A DNA stretch of 10,830 nucleotides, from the NCBI GenBank assembly GCA_002284615.2, contig MU069958.1, positions 111,271-122,100 of the forward strand, read 5' to 3'. Source of the stretch: Dunaliella salina (taxonomy: Eukaryota; Chlorophyta; Chlorophyceae; Chlamydomonadales; Dunaliellaceae). The number at the start of each line of letters is the position of its first letter. Position 1 is the stretch's first letter. A model generated the notes under the pieces. That model was given only the letters and a program-made list of their open reading frames with translations. It searched no databases and was not told the origin of the DNA. The translations under genes and the position numbers were made by a program. Below are positions 8,601 through 10,830 of this stretch, piece by piece.

Positions 8601-10304
8601 ACTGGGGGAGGCGCCGATGCAGCGGCATACTGCATGCTTCTCCATGTACTTGCTGGGAGCACAAAATATATTATAGAAGACACGCAACAAATTCAGGTTA
8701 GATCTTCGCATCATCGCATTCACAGCCCAGGAGAGCGCTGATGAGGCGGCTCATTGCCTGCTTCTCCATGTACGTATGGGAAGCATAACACACTAAGACA
8801 CACGGCAGGATCAGTGATATTGTTGCCACCTCCATCGCATTTACAGCCCGGGGAAGAGTCGATGAGGAAGCTTGCTGCTACCTCCTTGTGTACCTGCAGG
8901 CTTAAGAGTGGAAATCTTGTGGCCAGGCCAAGCTCATCAAACCGAATGCAGCCCCAAGGAGTGGAAATTGGGGATGGGTGCATGGTAACCCGTTCCACTT
9001 TCAGAACATGAGAGGCCAGGGCACTGGGGCAGCTCACTTCATGCATCTCTGCATGCACGCAAGTGCACGGCATGCTGCGCCATGTGCCTGCACAACATGC
9101 TCGGCTGCATCAGAATATCCTTGTTTGCGCCTTGCCCGTGCCTTTGCATCCATACGCTGCACCATGTGTTGGATGTTTATGCACACCAGCATATCCCATC
9201 AGCACCTGCCCCTATCTGTGCCTCAGCATCCATGGAAGCCACACACCCAAATTTGAGATTCAGGGATTGCCATGAAAAGGTGTGTCATCACCCACACAGC
9301 CACCATTTGAACATGCTGACCTTTGCAATTGATGCAGAAACTTGCTGAGAAACTTGCAGAATCTGAGAGGCACACGGGCAGAATCTGAGAGGCACATGTG
9401 CTTACCTCCAGGCCAATCCGCACGACCCTGCTGAGCTGCACGGATCGAGGTATAACCCAAAGCCTCACTGCAGCACACGCCAGCTCATGTCCAGGCCATT
9501 CAGTTCATCTTGAATGTCAAGCAGGCACCATTGAATATACCAATCAGAGCTCAGATGCAGCGCAGGTGAGCCCATGTCCAGGCCAGTCACAGCACACATT
9601 TGCTGTTGAACAGAAGCACATGGCATGCACATGTCGCCTGCAGGGGGAAAATGGGCGCAGCAGAGGCCCTGGCAGCGCCGTCTTTGATGTGTGCTGCACA
9701 GTCCTGTTACGTGCTTATGTGTGGTCAATTTTGCTCTGGTGTGAGAAATGCTTCAGGAGACAACCTCCTGAAACCTTATTCACAACAGAACAGGAGTGAA
9801 AACATGAAGGTTCAAAATAGACCGTGCAACACGCACCAAGGATCCCAAAGAGGTAAAGAGCGCTGTACCTGCTTGCCCATGTTCAGACCTCTCATTGAAA
9901 ACAAAAAAAAAACCGATTTGTTGAACTACGGTGCACTTGGCATGCATTGACAGACACGAAAAAGGAAAATATAAAAGCACTATTTGCCCATGTCCAGGCA
10001 GATCGGTACGTCTCTTATCATGACCATTGGAACATAAGCACACAGCGAGTATCATCCACAGGGACAGAGAACGCAGCACTCACTCGCTCATGTCCAGGCA
10101 AGCAGCCCCCTTTTTTTTTGCACTCGTGCCTGGGCAGGTGAGTACTTCACGTATCATGAACACTACTCCACTAACACATGGCATGCACCTTCCACGGGGC
10201 CACAGAGCGCGGCACTCACTCGCTCATATCCAGGCGAATCAGTGCATCCTCGCTGTTAAAGAGGTAAGAGGCCAGGGCCTTGGCCAGCTCTGTCTTGCCC
10301 ACGC
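2685..10304 (-). CDS. CLPB: ClpB/Hsp100-family disaggregase, partial gene: four exons of the second AAA+ domain
   Basis: Four minus-strand exons join in frame: 10304-10220, 8524-8368, 5779-5620 and 2805-2685 (85+157+160+121 = 523 nt, about 174 codons). Every junction has GT/AG borders and compatible phase: a split GAG codon at A/B, phase 0 at B/C, a split GGC codon at C/D. The product matches NBD2 of Clp[11 protein letters not shown] (Walker A end), [29 protein letters not shown] (pore loop), [11 protein letters not shown] (Walker B), LLQILDDGR and [10 protein letters not shown] (sensor 1 region). ClpB is an ATP-driven hexamer that threads proteins out of aggregates together with Hsp70/Dna[24 protein letters not shown] and LLQILDDG favour ClpB over ClpC. 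The compartment cannot be decided without the N-terminus; [13 protein letters not shown] looks more organellar or bacterial than plant cytosolic HSP101. Both ends lie outside the window. Oddities are DDGRST..QGH where the family usually has DDGRLT..QGR, and a long linker after NLGS. Confidence 0.93.
2806..3059. other. Intron C-D, segment next to exon D acceptor, no recognised feature
   Basis: About 250 bp between the exon D acceptor and a hAT-type insertion. Apart from the acceptor tract beside 2805, I see no convincing motif. The words acctgctcca (about 2867) and those near 2646 recall the exon D end but are too short to call. Confidence 0.5.
3060..3685. mobile_element. Non-autonomous hAT-type element with 18-bp TIRs and 8-bp target duplication
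   Basis: The element spans 3068-3677 (610 bp). It has perfect 18-bp terminal inverted repeats: CAGGCCTGTACACCCACG at 3068-3085 and its complement at 3660-3677. It is flanked by a perfect 8-bp duplication atcaggag (3060-3067 and 3678-3685), again fitting nTnnnnAn. Subterminal zones on both sides share gaattctg and (t/c)taaacggt words and many CGGTTCGG/CCGAACC repeats, as expected for transposase-binding subterminal arrays. No transposase is encoded; open frames inside, such as plus 3195-3581, show nothing recognisable. It is inserted in intron C-D between exon D and its upstream copies. Confidence 0.92.
3807..3985 (-). repeat. Two degenerate copies of the exon D acceptor edge
   Basis: The first copy, 3807-3880, aligns with exon D's first about 65 bases plus acceptor: shared words include cagcctcgccctcc, gccttctgcact and ctgcaggcag. 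Its minus-strand reading gives [19 protein letters not shown] against exon [20 protein letters not shown], and the ctgcag acceptor survives. The second, about 3933-3985, keeps ctgctgcagcagaggtgcctgc, read on the minus strand as AGTSAAAV. Both are followed on the + strand by aggagttgg, so intron sequence was duplicated along with exon sequence. Neither has a donor in the right place. Confidence 0.85.
3986..4740. other. Intron C-D interior, no recognised feature
   Basis: About 750 bp with no gene that I can support. The open frames here on both strands (for example plus 4343-4759) resemble no family I know and overlap each other. A short gcctgcaggca near 4054 may be one more remnant of the exon D acceptor. 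Confidence 0.5.
4744..4874. repeat. Cluster of six AGCGCT palindromes with nested hairpins
   Basis: AGCGCT occurs at 4748, 4771, 4789, 4832, 4855 and 4865, six times in about 123 bp. Positions 4771-4780 and 4785-4794 form a perfect 10-bp inverted repeat (agcgctacat) around a 4-nt loop. GTATAGCGCTATAC at 4851-4864 is a perfect 14-bp palindrome. The pattern resembles the subterminal or terminal part of a DNA transposon or a dimeric protein binding array. I could not find a matching pair of element ends with a target duplication. Confidence 0.75.
4875..5236. other. Intron C-D interior, no recognised feature
   Basis: About 360 bp between the AGCGCT cluster and the hairpin. It contains short open frames only; I see no domain, repeat or splice-flanked exon. 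Confidence 0.5.
5237..5338. ncRNA. Long imperfect hairpin, possible small-RNA precursor or fold-back remnant
   Basis: Arms 5237-5281 and 5296-5338 are reverse complements at 38 of 43 aligned positions, with one 2-nt bulge and a 14-nt loop. A 12-bp core (gctgtgtccatg) is perfectly paired. On the plus strand two of the mismatches become G-U pairs; on the minus strand, the direction of the host transcript, one does. A stem of about 43 bp with few mismatches lies in the size range of green-algal microRNA precursors. It could equally be the remnant of a small fold-back transposon. No target duplication was seen at the borders. The structure is seen; the role is inferred. Confidence 0.5.
5339..5560. 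other. Intron C-D, between hairpin and (CA)n tract
   Basis: About 220 bp with no recognised feature. It is the start of intron C-D on the sense strand, just after the microsatellite. Confidence 0.5.
5561..5619. repeat. (CA)n microsatellite, 59 bp, forming the exon C splice donor
   Basis: Uninterrupted alternating CA from 5561 to 5619. On the sense (minus) strand it is (GT)n and begins directly after exon C (AAAG at its end), so the donor dinucleotide is the first GT of the repeat. Each following GT is a potential shifted donor, two bases further on. Confidence 0.97.
5620..5779 (-). CDS. CLPB: ClpB exon C: LLQILDDG to sensor 1 and linker
   Basis: 160-nt exon, acceptor ccctacag before 5779. 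It encodes 53 residues: [40 protein letters not shown], then [13 protein letters not shown], plus one base of a Gly codon. MTSN is the sensor-1 segment. Two positions differ from the usual family pattern DDGR(L/V/I)TDxQGR: Ser after DDGR, and His instead of Arg after QG. The donor is the first GT of a 59-bp (GT)n run (sense strand), so the exon border abuts a microsatellite directly. The B/C join [11 protein letters not shown] is what ClpB proteins show. Confidence 0.93.
5810..6532 (-). repeat. Tandem array of about seven degenerate copies of the exon C acceptor edge
   Basis: Each unit holds about 85-90 bp of exon C's 5' part plus about 28 bp of the intron before it, in gene orientation. Taking the base of the acceptor AG as landmark (5780 in the exon), copies fall at 5895, 6010, 6135, 6227, 6346 and 6474 (steps 115, 115, 125, 92, 119, 128). 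A truncated seventh lies near 6501-6532. Recurrent words are ttgaaggacactgtgtggcc, gtcatccaggatctggagca and gaagccaagcca. Minus-strand readings include [19 protein letters not shown] (first copy), [19 protein letters not shown] (second) and [19 protein letters not shown] (third). The fourth has an internal deletion; the fifth and sixth are frameshifted. Copies run straight into the next unit without a donor, and the 115-bp step is not a multiple of three. Confidence 0.93.
6544..6627. repeat. 44-bp tandem duplication, two copies
   Basis: Positions 6544-6583 and 6588-6627 are identical at 39 of 40 bases (c/t at one site), containing gtcggttttcatagtcttca and ttaattaag. It is AT-rich, unrelated to the exon C array that ends just before it, and probably a recent slip or unequal duplication. 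Confidence 0.93.
6628..8009. other. Intron B-C interior, about 1.4 kb, no recognised gene
   Basis: There are open frames of 60-120 codons on both strands (for example minus 6946-7308, plus 7058-7288). None carries a domain that I recognise, so they may be fragments of an old repeat. A pentanucleotide-like gaaaa run lies at about 7674-7692. Positions about 7632-7672 hold two short matches to the exon C unit in opposite orientations (ttgaaggaca, then cagggccacac). No terminal repeats with target duplication were found. Confidence 0.45.
8018..8355 (-). repeat. Three tandem degenerate copies of the exon B donor edge
   Basis: Units lie at about 8241-8355, 8131-8240 and 8018-8139, spaced about 110-120 bp, in gene orientation and directly downstream of exon B. 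Each covers exon B from the GYVGY region to the donor. The nearest copy reads [13 protein letters not shown] and keeps a gtgagt donor. The middle copy reads [16 protein letters not shown], then LFAEM with the Walker B Asp lost. The farthest copy is the best preserved (see its own entry). The middle and far copies have decayed donors. Confidence 0.9.
8029..8139 (-). pseudogene. Partial exon B copy with 37 open codons and intact Walker B
   Basis: In exon B's own frame this farthest copy reads [20 protein letters not shown], then [17 protein letters not shown]. That is 24 of 37 identical to exon B ([20 protein letters not shown]...), with no stop or indel. Walker B LFDE is kept; the pore-loop Tyr is lost (CLVG for GYVG). 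A TGA lies two codons upstream (8145-8143), the donor GT is changed to TT, and there is no clear acceptor. It is probably a non-functional fragment, although it is more exon-like than the two copies nearer the exon. Confidence 0.75.
8368..8524 (-). CDS. CLPB: ClpB exon B: pore loop and Walker B of NBD2
   Basis: 157-nt exon. The acceptor is cccgtag before 8524; the leading G completes Glu, then TAC ATG GAG AAG reads YMEK. It encodes 52 residues: [20 protein letters not shown], then [16 protein letters not shown], then [20 protein letters not shown] is the substrate-gripping pore loop of NBD2 and LFDE is the Walker B motif with its catalytic Glu. The exon ends at AAT before the donor gtgagtat (8367). 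All family-critical residues are intact, so this exon looks functional. Degenerate copies of its two edges lie on both sides. Confidence 0.95.
8601..8900 (-). repeat. Three degenerate copies of the exon B acceptor edge
   Basis: Copies at 8601-8660, 8721-8790 and 8840-8900, about 115-125 bp apart, match exon B's first about 50 bases plus acceptor. The + strand word gcttctccatgtac is shared by exon and first copy, and nearly by the second. Minus-strand readings are [17 protein letters not shown] (first) and [16 protein letters not shown] (second). The third is weak ([16 protein letters not shown]) but keeps a cag/GTAC acceptor. Intron words such as tcactgatatt and catcgcatt(c/t)acagccc recur between units, so flanking intron was duplicated too. 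None has exon B's 3' half. Confidence 0.88.
9007..9043 (-). repeat. Possible fragment of exon A middle part
   Basis: The + strand here has agaggccagggc, then ggcagctc, where exon A has agaggccagggccttggccagctc (10267-10290). It is a single short match, possibly the oldest exon A copy; chance is not excluded. Confidence 0.4.
9044..9355. other. Intron A-B interior, no recognised feature
   Basis: About 310 bp rich in tgcatgca-like words. Several overlapping open frames occur on both strands (plus 9063-9348 region), none resembling a known family or flanked by convincing splice sites. Confidence 0.45.
9356..9396. repeat. 22-bp tandem repeat, two copies
   Basis: gcagaatctgagaggcaca occurs at 9356-9374 and again at 9378-9396, 22 bp apart. 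It adjoins the most distant clear exon A donor-edge copy. Confidence 0.9.
9391..10104 (-). repeat. About six dispersed-tandem copies of the exon A donor edge
   Basis: The exon A donor edge on the + strand is gcactcactcgctcatatc, then caggcgaatcag. Degenerate copies lie at 10073-10104, 9978-10006, 9860-9897, 9558-9592, 9470-9513 and 9391-9436, all in gene orientation and about 75-135 bp apart except for one gap (9600-9860). The shared core is (c/g)catgtccaggc. The copy nearest the exon is nearly perfect and keeps ATGAGCGA/gtgagtg, a complete donor. The 9391 copy extends far into the exon (ctccaggccaatccgcacga, then ccctgctg). Cagggacagag/ggccacagag words beside the first copies show intron was included. 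Confidence 0.85.
9593..9859. other. Gap in the exon A array, no clear feature
   Basis: The spacing predicts one or two more decayed copies here; the stretch near 9700-9745 (acgtgcttatgtgtggtcaa, then ttttgctctgg) is only a faint candidate. A small perfect inverted repeat, ttcaggag/ctcctgaa with a 5-nt loop, lies at about 9752-9772. I see no gene. Confidence 0.4.
10220..10304 (-). CDS. CLPB: ClpB exon A: Walker A of NBD2
   Basis: 85-nt internal exon. The acceptor is ctcgcag before 10304. The first two bases (GC) complete a glycine codon begun in the previous exon, so an intron splits the Walker A loop GPTG/VGKT. It encodes [20 protein letters not shown], then LIRLDMS, and ends with GA of a split Glu codon before the donor gtgagtg at 10219. 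K of VGKT is the expected ATP-binding lysine of NBD2. The upstream exon (ending in GPT) is not in the window. The donor edge of this exon is repeated several times in the following intron. Confidence 0.93.
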
Positions 10305-10730
10305 CTGCGAGAGTGCATTCAGTGCACAAGCCCCACACAAGTGAGTGCATTAGCATCGGACAAGTGCCACACAGCAAAGTAAACAAAGAATTTGGAACAC
10401 CGATGGGCAGAGCAAAGGGCAAGCCAGACTGAGGCCAATATCTTCACATTTGCCCACACCTGCATGTCCTGGCATTAATAAGTAGCAGCGTTTGTGTTAG
10501 AGCAAGCGAAGGTGATCAGGCACCCATTTTCCCCCAGGGAGGGAATGCTGTCCTACATGAAGACACAAAGTCCATCCACAAACAGAACATTGGAATAGGT
10601 TCGATCACACAATCAATAATGGATGTCAGTGTGCTCAGATACAATGTATGCATGAACATCCCCCGGCAGGCACACTTGTTGTCCTCAAAATGCGCAATTT
10701 GGCATGAGTTTGCGCAGAGCACAGGGGGAG

Positions 10731-10731
<1 letters not shown>
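10305..10731. other. Intron upstream of exon A
   Basis: About 430 bp with no upstream exon (no GPT-ending segment found). Direct repeats of tgcact lie beside the acceptor. At 10449-10463, ttgcccacacctgc matches the exon A acceptor region ttgcccacgcctgc with one change, a possible single acceptor-edge copy. Confidence 0.45.

Positions 10732-10771
<40 letters not shown>
10732..10771. repeat. (CA)n microsatellite
   Basis: About 40 bp of uninterrupted alternating AC/CA in the intron upstream of exon A. It has the same strand orientation as the tract at exon C (GT on the sense strand). Confidence 0.97.
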
Positions 10772-10774
<3 letters not shown>

Positions 10775-10788
10775 TGAGCCTGCAAGCA

Positions 10789-10791
<3 letters not shown>

Positions 10792-10830
<39 letters not shown>
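10792..10830. repeat. (CA)n microsatellite reaching the window end
   Basis: A second alternating AC/CA tract, 20 bp after the previous one, running off the window. The interruption (ctcttgagcctgcaagcaca) suggests one longer tract broken by an insertion, or a duplication. Confidence 0.97.

Noticed and set aside
9398..9799. Plus-strand 133-codon open frame
   Set aside because: It is antisense to the exon A donor-edge copies, has no recognised domain, and overlaps competing frames.
2685..10304. ClpC-type chaperone instead of ClpB
   Set aside because: ClpC proteins typically have EFMERH, LIGSPPGYVGY and MLQILEDGRLTDSKGR here. The window has [19 protein letters not shown] and LLQILDDG, which is ClpB-like.
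10516..10829. Open frames with (VC)n stretches
   Set aside because: Translation of the (CA)n microsatellites, not genes.

Overview
The window looks like nuclear DNA of a eukaryote with long introns, most plausibly a chlorophyte green alga. The grounds are a ClpB/Hsp100 gene cut into short exons (85-160 bp) by introns of 1.7-2.8 kb, canonical GT/AG splice sites, long (CA)n microsatellites, intermediate base composition and hAT-type DNA transposons. A Dunaliella-like genome (large, mid-GC, repeat-filled introns) would fit, but species assignment is inference. No bacterial operon, rRNA, tRNA or CRISPR array was seen.

Only one gene can be supported. It lies on the minus strand and is incomplete at both ends. 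Four exons (10304-10220, 8524-8368, 5779-5620, 2805-2685) join without any frame break into about 174 codons of the second AAA+ domain (NBD2) of a ClpB-type protein disaggregase. They carry the end of Walker A, the GYVG pore loop, Walker B (LFDE), the sensor-1 region (MTSN) and an unusually long Ala/Glu/Gly-rich linker before the expected FRPEF segment. The N-domain, NBD1, M-domain and first part of Walker A lie beyond 10830. The arginine finger, sensor 2 and C-terminus lie before position 1.

The introns are the main surprise. Each exon is accompanied by degenerate, same-orientation, roughly 90-130 bp spaced copies of its own exon-intron edges. Exon A has about six donor-edge copies downstream (9391-10104). 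Exon B has three donor-edge copies downstream (8018-8355) and three acceptor-edge copies upstream (8601-8900). Exon C has about seven acceptor-edge copies upstream (5810-6532). Exon D has two donor-edge copies downstream (500-585) and two acceptor-edge copies upstream (3807-3985). Many keep recognisable splice sites, most are truncated or frameshifted, and one (8029-8139) still has 37 open codons with an intact Walker B.

Three transposon-like elements sit in the introns: 84-490 and 3068-3677, both with matching terminal inverted repeats and perfect 8-bp target duplications of the hAT type, and a longer one at 732-2626 with hAT-like ends. They separate exon D from its copies and so probably arrived after those copies formed. 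Other structure: a strong imperfect hairpin at 5237-5338, a cluster of six AGCGCT palindromes at 4748-4870, and a (CA)n tract (5561-5619) whose first sense-strand GT is the exon C splice donor. The remaining intron sequence shows nothing I recognise.
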